This document shows positions 16,245 through 24,388 of a DNA stretch of 64,000 nucleotides, one piece after another. The notes under the pieces were generated by a model. The model saw only the letters and a program-made list of their open reading frames with translations, did not search any database and was not told the origin of the DNA. A program made the position numbers and the translations under genes. Numbering within the stretch: the stretch's first letter is position 1; each line of letters opens with the position of its first letter. Source of the stretch: Fen-1362 sp049516395 (lineage in GTDB: Bacteria > Planctomycetota > Phycisphaerae > Sedimentisphaerales > Anaerobacaceae); NCBI GenBank assembly GCA_049516395.1, contig JBEKTD010000002.1:310001-374000 (forward strand). Reading direction: 5' to 3'.

Positions 16245-18347
16245 TCAAATGTTCGGCTCATTAGCTTGTTTTTGCGCTTCTGCCAACTGCCATTCGCACT
16301 TGTCGGTATAAGTTTTGCCGTCGCGGGTTGCGGCCGCCTCAATGGTATTGAGTCCCGGTTTAAGCCGGATGTCGAACCATTTGAATACGCGACTTGTTTC
16401 CGTCTTGCCGCCGAGAGATTGGCCGTTTACTTTCAGCTCAACCGAATCGCAGTTCGAATAAATCTTCACCGTCGTATTCGGGTCCGTTCGCTCGGTGAAA
16501 CGTCGGCTGGTTATATACACAACCGGCTCGGCCGACCACTTTGCTTTGTAAAAATAAAAGGCGTCTTTCCGGGTCTTTCTGTCTGCGGTAACAAGCCCTT
16601 TGTCATTAATGCCGTGGGTATCTCCTTCGTTTCGCCCGGCTGAGCCAAAATCAAACATCACCCACGCGAAAGTAGCCCAAAGATAGGGCCTGGCTTCCAT
16701 CGCGGCGTAATTTTCCTCGTGGACAATCGCCTGCCATTCTTCCGGATGCCATTTACCACTCGGCGTCGGGGCTTTTTTCATATTCTGCTCGTGCTGTTTA
16801 ATATTCGCCCCTGCCCCGTATTCGCTGATACCAATCGGCTTATCATTGGCGTCTTTTTTGTATTTATCCAGGAGCTGGTTCATCTGAGGCGGGCTGCCGT
16901 AATACCACCCTGGATATAAATTCCACGTAATCAAATCGGCTATCGCCCGCATACCCGGCCATTTGCTGCTGGGTTCATTTGACGCAGCGGTGGTGAGGCG
17001 GGTGGAATCCTCCTGTTTCGCAATCGATTGCAGCTCGGTCAATAACGGCCTTGGGTCATCACTTTTGCCTGAATTGCCAAGCTCATTGTATAAACTCCAG
17101 AAAAAAATCGACGGATGGTTATATCTCTGGCGGATAAGCTCTCTCAGTTGCTGTTTCGCATTTTCCGCAAAAGCAGGAGTATTATATACCTGATTAACCA
17201 AAGGAATTTCGGCCCAGACGACGAGGCCGGCTTTGTCGCAAAGCGAATAGAAATAATTGGCGTGCGGATAGTGCGCCAGCCGAACACAAGTCGCGCCGAT
17301 TTCCATAATAAGGTTCGCGTCCTCATCCTGGTCTGCGTAACTGATTGCCCAGCCCTTGCCGACTCTGTCCTGATGACGGTCAACGCCGTGGAGCGGATAC
17401 GACTCTCCGTTAAGGAAGAAGCCCTTATTCGCGTCAGCACTGTAGTAACGAAGACCCATCGGAATAATCACTGAATCGCAATCGCCCCAATTGTTATCGT
17501 AAATCATTTGGATTATCACCTGATACATATAGGGGTCTTTTCTGCCATTCCACAATCGAGGATTTTTAATCCGTATCTGGTCATATAGAGTTACTGTTTG
17601 GCTGGCACCAATCTCCGTTCCTCTCCCAATCGGCCTATCAATTTCAAAACCATTAGGGTCGCCCGCATCAGCCAATAATACTGCGGAAACAGGTCTGTCG
17701 AGTCCGTTTGAAACCTTCGCGGTGACATCGATAATCGCTTCTTCTTTGCTGACTGAGGTCTGCCTGATATAAACACCGTCAGAGGCGCAATCGAGCGGCG
17801 TTATGCAAACGGGATTTTTGACGATTAACCAGACAGAACGATAAATGCCGCCCTGGATGTTGAAATCGCCGCTCAGAGGCGGGACATCCTCGAAAGGAGA
17901 ATTATCAACCCGCACCGCAAGAACATTCGGGCCGTCTTTTTTAACGTAGGGCGTAAGCTCATAGCAGAAAGCGGTAAATCCTCCGCGATGCTGCCCAAGA
18001 TGCACGCCGTTGAAATACACGTCGGCAACCAAACTTGCCGCCTCAAAGTGAATAAAGACACGTTTATCTTTCGCCGTTTCAGGTATTGCCAGTTTTATCC
18101 TGTACCAGCCGTGGCCGCGGTAATAGTTAGGGCCGCCGAGAGTGTCTTTATCGTTCCATGTATGCGGCAGCGTTATCTGGGACCATTTTGAATCATCAAA
18201 AGCAACTGTCTCGGCGTTATTTATGTCGGCTCTTATGAACTTCCAGCCGTCAGTAACGGGTATCACGTTTTGCGGGTGCTGCGAGGTTTGTCCGTTGGCG
18301 AAGGCAACGGCTGCCATTACGAATAATAAGCTTATTTTGCCTGTCAT
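16245..18347 (-). CDS. Secreted glycoside hydrolase family 2 (beta-galactosidase/glucuronidase-like)
   Basis: 700 aa with a signal peptide (residues 1-19, LLFVMAAVAFANG). Domain order is typical GH2: a jelly-roll sugar-binding domain (DGWKF, LPHTWN, YYRGHGWYRI, FEAASLVADVYFNG), an immunoglobulin-like domain, then the TIM barrel starting GLRYYSADANKGFFLNGESYPLHGVDRH. The acid/base is the Glu of FFWSLYNELGN (about E422) and the nucleophile the Glu of GISEYGAGAN (about E507). Likely substrates are plant or algal oligosaccharides with beta-galactosyl or related residues; specificity cannot be read. AAAGGAC precedes the ATG. It is convergent with the DUF2339 gene. Confidence 0.92.
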   Translation of the reverse strand: MTGKISLLFVMAAVAFANGQTSQHPQNVIPVTDGWKFIRADINNAETVAFDDSKWSQITLPHTWNDKDTLGGPNYYRGHGWYRIKLAIPETAKDKRVFIHFEAASLVADVYFNGVHLGQHRGGFTAFCYELTPYVKKDGPNVLAVRVDNSPFEDVPPLSGDFNIQGGIYRSVWLIVKNPVCITPLDCASDGVYIRQTSVSKEEAIIDVTAKVSNGLDRPVSAVLLADAGDPNGFEIDRPIGRGTEIGASQTVTLYDQIRIKNPRLWNGRKDPYMYQVIIQMIYDNNWGDCDSVIIPMGLRYYSADANKGFFLNGESYPLHGVDRHQDRVGKGWAISYADQDEDANLIMEIGATCVRLAHYPHANYFYSLCDKAGLVVWAEIPLVNQVYNTPAFAENAKQQLRELIRQRYNHPSIFFWSLYNELGNSGKSDDPRPLLTELQSIAKQEDSTRLTTAASNEPSSKWPGMRAIADLITWNLYPGWYYGSPPQMNQLLDKYKKDANDKPIGISEYGAGANIKQHEQNMKKAPTPSGKWHPEEWQAIVHEENYAAMEARPYLWATFAWVMFDFGSAGRNEGDTHGINDKGLVTADRKTRKDAFYFYKAKWSAEPVVYITSRRFTERTDPNTTVKIYSNCDSVELKVNGQSLGGKTETSRVFKWFDIRLKPGLNTIEAAATRDGKTYTDKCEWQLAEAQKQANEPNI

Positions 18348-18380
18348 TTGGTATGTCCTTTCAATAAATCCGCGGCGCCG

Positions 18381-20378
18381 TTAGTACACGCGTATAGGCA
18401 GTATTACAAAAGGAATGCCCTGGTGGTACAACCTTCTCTGCAGGGAAAATACTATATGGTTGTGAAGGAACCGGTGGACAAAGGAATCCTTTTCAAAGAC
18501 AAGTTGCCCGCCGAAGAATATCGCCGCTGGGAATCGCTCAATAATCTTCGGGGTGATTTTCATAACCTCGTCAACTATGTCAACGCCTATTTCGGAAATG
18601 CCCTCGGCGTATAATCCGTTTCTTCTCATAAGATTAACGTAACGGCTGACCTCAACTTTGGCCTGTGATTCGAGATGACCGACCTCCTGCGCGCCTTTGA
18701 AATTACCGACGTCTATGACGCCGACCTGGACAAAGATGAAATTCTTGAAGACGCCGCCGAACAACCGCATAACGTTAAACAGCGTGTGCAGCCCCATCCC
18801 GTTGAATCCGCTGACAAGCAATACCGCCGTTCTGCCGTTGGGGTCAAACTTTGGTTCGACAGCAGGCGCAGTCGTACTCGACAGAAGACCGGCGTCCGAA
18901 AACTCGGGCTTGGTAACAAGATTATCGAGCCGGCGCAGAAGCAGCCAGACGTTATGGTAATGCCGTTTTATGAGAATCGCCAAGACAACCAGCGTGCCTG
19001 TAATCAGCAGCGTTATCCATCCGCCCTCAAAAAACTTAAATATAATCATCATCGCGAGAATAGAGACGGTCAAAACAAGCCCTATTCCGTTAATAAACAG
19101 CTTTCTGCGCCAGCCCCTGACGGTAAAACGGTCATTCCACCAATGCCGAACCATACCAAGCTGGGACAGGGCAAAAGTGATGAAAACGTTGATACTGTAA
19201 AGAACAACGAGGAATCTGACCGAACCCTTGGAGATAATCATTATTACAAGGGACAATCCTCCCATAATCAGGATTCCCTTTTGAATCACCAGCCGATCCG
19301 ACAACGCCGAAAACTTCGTGGGGAACCACCTGTCGAGAGACATATTCGCCAGCACCCTGGGGCCATCCAGAAATCCGGTCTGGGCGGCAACAAACAGAAG
19401 CGTCGCCTCCGACACAAGTGCAACAAATATGAAAACGACAGAGTAATTCGCCTTCCAGCCCTGTGTTGCCCGTTCAAAAAGAATCGCGTTTAAGGTCTTG
19501 CCGGGCTCAGATGTTACCTCGTAAATCAGATACCCCAGCGCCAATCCGAGAACCATAAAGGCAAGCGAAAAGGCCATATAGCGCATCGTGTGCTTGGCGG
19601 TTTCTGCTCTCGGCTCCCTTAGAACCGGGATGCCGTTACTCACGGCCTCAATTCCGGTATATGTGCCTGCGCCCATACTATACGCACGCACTATCAGAAA
19701 AAACATCCCCCAGAAACCAACTTCAGAAATGCTGCTGTGCACATCGGCGCCGGTGGAAGCCGCAATCCCTTTCAGGGCCGGCAGGTGCGTAAATGCCGCG
19801 TATAGAATTATGAAAACGTGAGTAAACAAAAACGCAAGGAATATCGGCACTAACGGCAATATCGACTCTTTGACCCCTCTCATATTCAGCAGCGTCAGAA
19901 GCAAAACAACGCACACCGCGAAACTGAGGTGGTATGACTGCCATTTCAAAGGAAGCATGCTGCACAGGGCATCGGTACCGCTGGCGATTGAGACGGCGAT
20001 TGTCAGAACATAGTCGATTAGCAAAGCGCAGCCGGAGAGCATTCCCAGACCGGGTGATAATAATTTGCTGGCGACAAGATATCCGCCGCCGCCTGTGGGG
20101 AAAAGCTCGACTATTTGCGAGTAACTGGCGCTGATGACGAAAACCGTCAGCGCTGTGGCAATCGCGACGAAAACGGCCAAATACGTGTGATGACCCAGCG
20201 CAAGAAACGCTTCCTGTGGGCCGTAACAGGAAGACGACAAACCGTCGGCACCAAGCCCCACCCAGGCAAAAAACGCTATTAGCGAAAGTTTATGGAAAAC
20301 TCCCTTATCCCGCGGGCTACGGGATTTGCCTATTACCAGATTCTTCAATGTTTGGCCTATTGTCGGCTCTGGCTGCAT
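18381..20378 (-). CDS. APC-superfamily amino-acid/cation permease with C-terminal cytosolic domain
   Basis: 665 aa. About twelve TM helices occupy residues 25-480, including the APC-type SSSCYGPQEAF (TM1) and SASYSQIVELFPTGGGGYLVASKLLSP (TM2-3) regions. The family includes amino-acid permeases and KUP-like potassium carriers. A soluble C-terminal domain of roughly 150 residues follows (TAVLLVSGFNGMGLHTLFNVMRLFGGVFKNFIFVQVGVID), resembling the regulatory tails of bacterial APC carriers. A GAGG site precedes the ATG. It diverges from the aldo/keto reductase gene across a 197-bp gap. Substrate is unknown. Confidence 0.8.
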   Translation of the reverse strand: MQPEPTIGQTLKNLVIGKSRSPRDKGVFHKLSLIAFFAWVGLGADGLSSSCYGPQEAFLALGHHTYLAVFVAIATALTVFVISASYSQIVELFPTGGGGYLVASKLLSPGLGMLSGCALLIDYVLTIAVSIASGTDALCSMLPLKWQSYHLSFAVCVVLLLTLLNMRGVKESILPLVPIFLAFLFTHVFIILYAAFTHLPALKGIAASTGADVHSSISEVGFWGMFFLIVRAYSMGAGTYTGIEAVSNGIPVLREPRAETAKHTMRYMAFSLAFMVLGLALGYLIYEVTSEPGKTLNAILFERATQGWKANYSVVFIFVALVSEATLLFVAAQTGFLDGPRVLANMSLDRWFPTKFSALSDRLVIQKGILIMGGLSLVIMIISKGSVRFLVVLYSINVFITFALSQLGMVRHWWNDRFTVRGWRRKLFINGIGLVLTVSILAMMIIFKFFEGGWITLLITGTLVVLAILIKRHYHNVWLLLRRLDNLVTKPEFSDAGLLSSTTAPAVEPKFDPNGRTAVLLVSGFNGMGLHTLFNVMRLFGGVFKNFIFVQVGVIDVGNFKGAQEVGHLESQAKVEVSRYVNLMRRNGLYAEGISEIGVDIVDEVMKITPKIIERFPAAIFFGGQLVFEKDSFVHRFLHNHIVFSLQRRLYHQGIPFVILPIRVY

Positions 20379-20575
20379 AAAACCTCATTTTTCTGATATT
20401 GTTACGCCGTGCCGCAAACGATGACCCTGAAAGTTCATAAGTATAACCGATTTTCCAGCCAATTCCAGTCAAGAACGCCCCACAGAAACATTTCGAAAAA
20501 CTCACCAACGGTGTTGCTAAACATGCCCTTCGGCAATATCCTATTACCGGAATATTCCTACTTCGGAGTTTGACT

Positions 20576-21544
20576 ATGCGCACAAGGCGACTTGGTAATA
20601 CGGATTTGGAGCTGACTGTCGTTGGCTTAGGTACCTGGGCCATAGGCGGCCCCTGGCAATACGGCTGGGGCCCGCAGGATGAAAACGAGGCGATAGCGGC
20701 AATCTTGAAGGCCATCGACCTCGGCATAAACTGGATTGACACCGCGGCAATTTACGGTTGCGGACATTCCGAAGAGCTTGTAGGTATGGCGTTAAAGCAA
20801 ACTAAAATAAAACCCATTATCGCGACGAAATGCAGCTTGCTCTGGAATGAAAAAAAAGAAAAAATCGGCTGTCTTAAGGCGGAAAGCATCCGCAAAGAAT
20901 GCGAAGAAAGTTTGAAACGCCTTGGTGTCGAAGCAATCGACCTTTATCAGATGCATTGGCCCGACCCGGAAAAGGATATCGAAGAGGGGTGGGGAGAAAT
21001 GGCCAGGCTGCAAAAACAGGGAAAAGTCAGATACATCGGGGTATGCAATTACAATACGGCCCAGCTCGACCGAATCCGCAAAATAGCGCCGGTTGTTTCC
21101 TTGCAGCCGCCTTATAGTATGATTCGCAGAGGGGTCGAGGCGGAATTGTTACCCTACTGCGCAAAAAACAATATCGGCGTTGTTGCTTACAGCCCGATGC
21201 AGCGAGGACTACTGACAGGTAAATTCAGCAAAAAATACCTCGCGACGCTTGCGCCCGACGACCATCGGCTAAAAAGCGGCGATTACCAGGAGCCGGAATT
21301 TTCGGCGACGTTATCGCTTGTCGATAAACTAAGACCAATCGCCGAAAGAAACAAAGGGACCCTCGCCCAGCTTGCTATTGCATGGGTGCTTCGCAGGCCT
21401 GAAGTGACCGCCGCAATCGTCGGCGCAAGGAAACCGTCCCAAATCGCCGAAACCGCGCCTGCCGCCGACTGGATACTGACTAAAAACGATATAATAGAAA
21501 TCGAAAAATTACTCGCTGAACGCGAAAATAAATTAGCCAAATAA
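20576..21544 (+). CDS. Aldo/keto reductase
   Basis: 322-aa NAD(P)H-dependent oxidoreductase of the AKR superfamily. The catalytic tetrad is complete: D55 and Y60 (WIDTAAIYG), K85 (IIATKCS) and H127 (YQMHWPD). The C-terminal cofactor segment AAIVGARKPSQIAE is present. Close relatives reduce sugar aldehydes or act as auxiliary enzymes in sugar catabolism. The ATG at 20576 is chosen over the TTG at 20570 because GGAG sits 7 nt upstream. It is followed 12 nt later by purB, so they are probably cotranscribed. Confidence 0.9.
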   Translation: MRTRRLGNTDLELTVVGLGTWAIGGPWQYGWGPQDENEAIAAILKAIDLGINWIDTAAIYGCGHSEELVGMALKQTKIKPIIATKCSLLWNEKKEKIGCLKAESIRKECEESLKRLGVEAIDLYQMHWPDPEKDIEEGWGEMARLQKQGKVRYIGVCNYNTAQLDRIRKIAPVVSLQPPYSMIRRGVEAELLPYCAKNNIGVVAYSPMQRGLLTGKFSKKYLATLAPDDHRLKSGDYQEPEFSATLSLVDKLRPIAERNKGTLAQLAIAWVLRRPEVTAAIVGARKPSQIAETAPAADWILTKNDIIEIEKLLAERENKLAK

Positions 21545-21556
21545 AAGGGATTGAAA

Positions 21557-22990
21557 ATGGCAGACAACACAAGCATCTATACAAGCCCGCTGGTGGAAAG
21601 AAACGCATCGAAGGAAATGGCCGAACTATTCGGGCCGCAAAAGAAATTCGGCACGTGGCGGCGAATGTGGCTTGAACTGGCAAAGGCAGAAAAAAAACTC
21701 GGGTTGAAAATATCAAACGCGCAAATCGCTGAAATGGCGAGGCATCTTGACGACATCAATTTCAAGAAGGCCGCGGAATACGAAAAGAAGGTTCGCCACG
21801 ACGTTATGGCACATATTCACACATTCGCCGAAGCGGCGCCAAAGGCGGCGCCAATAATTCATCTTGGCGCGACAAGCTGTGACATAGCCGACAACGCTGA
21901 TTTGATCATTATTCGCGAGGGCCTGCAAATCACCGCAGGCAAAGTCGCAGCAGTAATAAATCTGCTGGCGCGATTCGCGAAAAAATACAAGGCGATGCCG
22001 ACGCTTGGCTTCACGCATTATCAACCCGCACAACTGACCACTGTCGGCAAACGCGCGACGCTGTGGTGCTATGAATTCGCCATGGACCTCAAAGAGGTTG
22101 AGCATCGCTTAGACACACTCCCCTTCAGGGGCATCAAAGGCACAACGGGTACGCAGGCATCGTTCCTCGCCCTATTCGACGGCAATCAGAGCAAGGTCGA
22201 TAGATTGGATAAAATGGTCGCCGCGGCATTCGGCTTCAAAAATATATGCGCCGTAACGGGTCAGACGTATCAGCGAAAAATCGATACGCTGGCAATAAAC
22301 GCTCTCGCCTCAATTGCCCAATCCGCTCAGAAACTCTGCACGGACCTGCGCCTGTTGGCAAACTTAAAGGAAATCGAAGAGCCATTTGAAAAATCGCAGG
22401 TCGGTTCATCCGCGATGGCCTACAAGCGCAACCCGATGCGATGTGAAAGGGTTACGGCGTTATCGAGATTCGTCCTGTCGTTAGCAACGAGCCCCGCTAT
22501 GACCGCCTCGCAACAATGGTTCGAACGCACATTAGACGATTCCGCAAACCGGCGACTCGTTATACCGGAGGCATTTTTGGCGGTCGATGGCATCCTCGAA
22601 ATCCTGACCAATGTTCTCGATGGCCTTGTTGTTTATCCACGTGTCATCGCCTCACACGTCGCAGCGGAACTGCCCTTTATGGCAACGGAAAATATCCTTA
22701 TGGCAGCGGTCAAGGCGGGCGGCAGCAGGCAGGTAATCCACGAAAAAATCAGGCAGCGCTCGCACGAAGCGGCCGCACAGGTAAAACAATTAGGCGAATC
22801 CAATGATTTGATTAACCGGCTCAAGGCCGACGCCGCATTTGCGAAAGTTGATTTTGCCAAAGTACTGAATTCTAAGGATTACGTCGGCCTCGCACCTCAC
22901 CAGGTCGATAATTTCATAAAACAAGTGGTAATGCCGGCGATAAGAAAATATAAACAGCAGATAAACCGAAAAGTTGACCTCCACGTCTAA
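21557..22990 (+). CDS. purB: Adenylosuccinate lyase
   Basis: Catalyses two steps of purine synthesis (SAICAR to AICAR, and adenylosuccinate to AMP). It has the fumarase-superfamily signature GSSAMAYKRNPMRCERV with the catalytic serine loop. Other conserved blocks are TRAHxQPAQ-type TLGFTHYQPAQLTTVGKR and HLGATSCDIADNADL. At about 477 aa it is of the longer, eukaryote-like form (YKRNP). AAAAGGGA precedes the ATG at 21557. It lies between the reductase and pyrE. Confidence 0.95.
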   Translation: MADNTSIYTSPLVERNASKEMAELFGPQKKFGTWRRMWLELAKAEKKLGLKISNAQIAEMARHLDDINFKKAAEYEKKVRHDVMAHIHTFAEAAPKAAPIIHLGATSCDIADNADLIIIREGLQITAGKVAAVINLLARFAKKYKAMPTLGFTHYQPAQLTTVGKRATLWCYEFAMDLKEVEHRLDTLPFRGIKGTTGTQASFLALFDGNQSKVDRLDKMVAAAFGFKNICAVTGQTYQRKIDTLAINALASIAQSAQKLCTDLRLLANLKEIEEPFEKSQVGSSAMAYKRNPMRCERVTALSRFVLSLATSPAMTASQQWFERTLDDSANRRLVIPEAFLAVDGILEILTNVLDGLVVYPRVIASHVAAELPFMATENILMAAVKAGGSRQVIHEKIRQRSHEAAAQVKQLGESNDLINRLKADAAFAKVDFAKVLNSKDYVGLAPHQVDNFIKQVVMPAIRKYKQQINRKVDLHV

Positions 22991-22991
22991 T

Positions 22992-23009
22992 GGTTCGACT
23001 TTGCTCACC
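22992..23009 (+). repeat. Short dispersed intergenic motif
   Basis: GGTTCGACTTTGCTCACC lies in the gap between purB and pyrE and shares GGTTCGAC...GCTCAC with the reverse strand of 7549-7564. It overlaps no gene. Confidence 0.3.
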
Positions 23010-23026
23010 ATGAAAGGAACTGTAAA

Positions 23027-23551
23027 GTGACCAGAAATGAACTAATCAAACGTGTAAAGGAAACGGCGTATCTCGAAGGCGATTTTATTCTGAGAAGCGG
23101 CAAACGCAGCAAATACTACCTCGATAAATATCTCTTCGAGACCTGCCCGGATATACTCAAGGAGCTCGGCAAGGAATTCGCCAAGCACGCCGGCAACGAC
23201 GTTACTTTAATCGCCGGTGCGGAACTCGGCGGGGTCGCGCTTGCGGCTGCGGCGGCTATGGAGACAGGCAAAAACTGGGTCATTATCCGAAACAGCAAAA
23301 AGGGCTACGGCACAGGAAAGCTCGTCGAGGGGAAACTCAATAAAGGCGACGTCGTCCTGCTCGTAGAAGATATCGCCACAACGGGAGGACAGGTGCTTGA
23401 AGCAGCAAAGGTAATCACCGAGGCGGGAGCAAAGGTCAAAAAAATCGTCGCTGTTATAGACCGCAAGCAGGGCGCAGGCGAAAATATCACATCAGCCGGG
23501 TATAAATTCGAGTCGCTTTTGACCAAAGATGACCTGGGTATCAAAGATTAG
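23027..23551 (+). CDS. pyrE: Orotate phosphoribosyltransferase
   Basis: Converts orotate and PRPP to OMP in pyrimidine synthesis. The PRPP-binding motif is VLLVEDIATTGGQVLEA. Substrate loops LRSGKRSKYYLDKYLFETCP and NSKKGYGTGKLVEG fit PyrE. 174 aa is the compact form common in archaea and deep-branching bacteria. It starts with GTG, with AAAGGA 9 nt upstream. It is adjacent to purB, so purine and pyrimidine steps share a locus. Confidence 0.95.
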   Translation: MTRNELIKRVKETAYLEGDFILRSGKRSKYYLDKYLFETCPDILKELGKEFAKHAGNDVTLIAGAELGGVALAAAAAMETGKNWVIIRNSKKGYGTGKLVEGKLNKGDVVLLVEDIATTGGQVLEAAKVITEAGAKVKKIVAVIDRKQGAGENITSAGYKFESLLTKDDLGIKD

Positions 23552-23569
23552 TAATTTGGGAGAATTGAA

Positions 23570-24373
23570 ATGGCTGACACAACTTCAAACGTGAATCGGC
23601 ACGACCGGCGGGATTTTCTCAAACAGACCGCTCTTGCGGCAACAGCCGGCTTAACGGCGTCCTCGCTTCTCTGGTCTTCCGGCTGTTCGGCAACTCAATC
23701 CGCCGGTGCGTGGCCATACCATTTGACGGAAACAAACAAGGTCATACTATTCCAGGGCGATTCAATTACCGACTGGGGAAGAAACCGCAGCAAGGAGAAT
23801 ACCCCCAACGATTCGCAATGTCTGGGGTCCGGCTACGTGTTGCTAACAGCCGGGGCCTTGCTGGATGAATACTCAAAAATCAAGCCGATTATATACAACC
23901 GCGGAATCAGCGGAAACAAGGTCTTCCAGCTCGCTGAACGCTGGGACAAGGATTGTATCGCCTTAAAACCCGACTTGCTCAGTATCCTCGTGGGCGTTAA
24001 CGATTTCTGGCATACATTGAACGCCGGATACAAGGGCACACTGGAGATATATCAAAACGATTATCGCGCCCTGCTTGAGCGGACGAAAAAAGCATTGCCC
24101 ACAGTTACGCTGGTCATCTGCGAGCCGTTTGTCCTCAAGTGCGGCTCAGTAAATCAGAAATGGTTTCCCGCCTTTGACGGCTATCGAGATGCCGCGAAGA
24201 AGGTGGCAGGTGAATTCAAAACTATTTTTGTGCCGTTCCAGTCAGCGTTCGATGAGGCCGTGAAAAATGCGCCGCCCCAATACTGGGCGACAGACGGCGT
24301 TCATCCTACCGTGGCAGGCACTCATCTTATGGCGAAAACCTGGCTCAAAACGGTCTTCGGGATAAGAACGTAA
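23570..24373 (+). CDS. Tat-exported SGNH/GDSL hydrolase (lipoprotein)
   Basis: 267 aa. The N-terminus HDRRDFLKQTALAATAGLTA is a twin-arginine signal, followed by a lipobox-like SSGC. SGNH blocks are all visible: GDSI (FQGDSITDWG, catalytic Ser), the block II Gly/block III Asn (GISGNK and GVNDFW) and the Asp-His pair in TDGVHPTVAG. Such enzymes deacetylate polysaccharides or rhamnogalacturonan, which suits a glycan-degrading organism. GGGAG precedes the ATG. It ends the plus-strand gene group. Confidence 0.9.
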   Translation: MADTTSNVNRHDRRDFLKQTALAATAGLTASSLLWSSGCSATQSAGAWPYHLTETNKVILFQGDSITDWGRNRSKENTPNDSQCLGSGYVLLTAGALLDEYSKIKPIIYNRGISGNKVFQLAERWDKDCIALKPDLLSILVGVNDFWHTLNAGYKGTLEIYQNDYRALLERTKKALPTVTLVICEPFVLKCGSVNQKWFPAFDGYRDAAKKVAGEFKTIFVPFQSAFDEAVKNAPPQYWATDGVHPTVAGTHLMAKTWLKTVFGIRT

Positions 24374-24388
24374 AGCGTTTCTCTGTTT

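Noticed and set aside
18675..19493. 272-aa ORF opposite the permease gene
   Set aside because: Antisense shadow of a well-supported membrane protein; composition (Arg/Asn/Gln-rich) is unlike a real protein.
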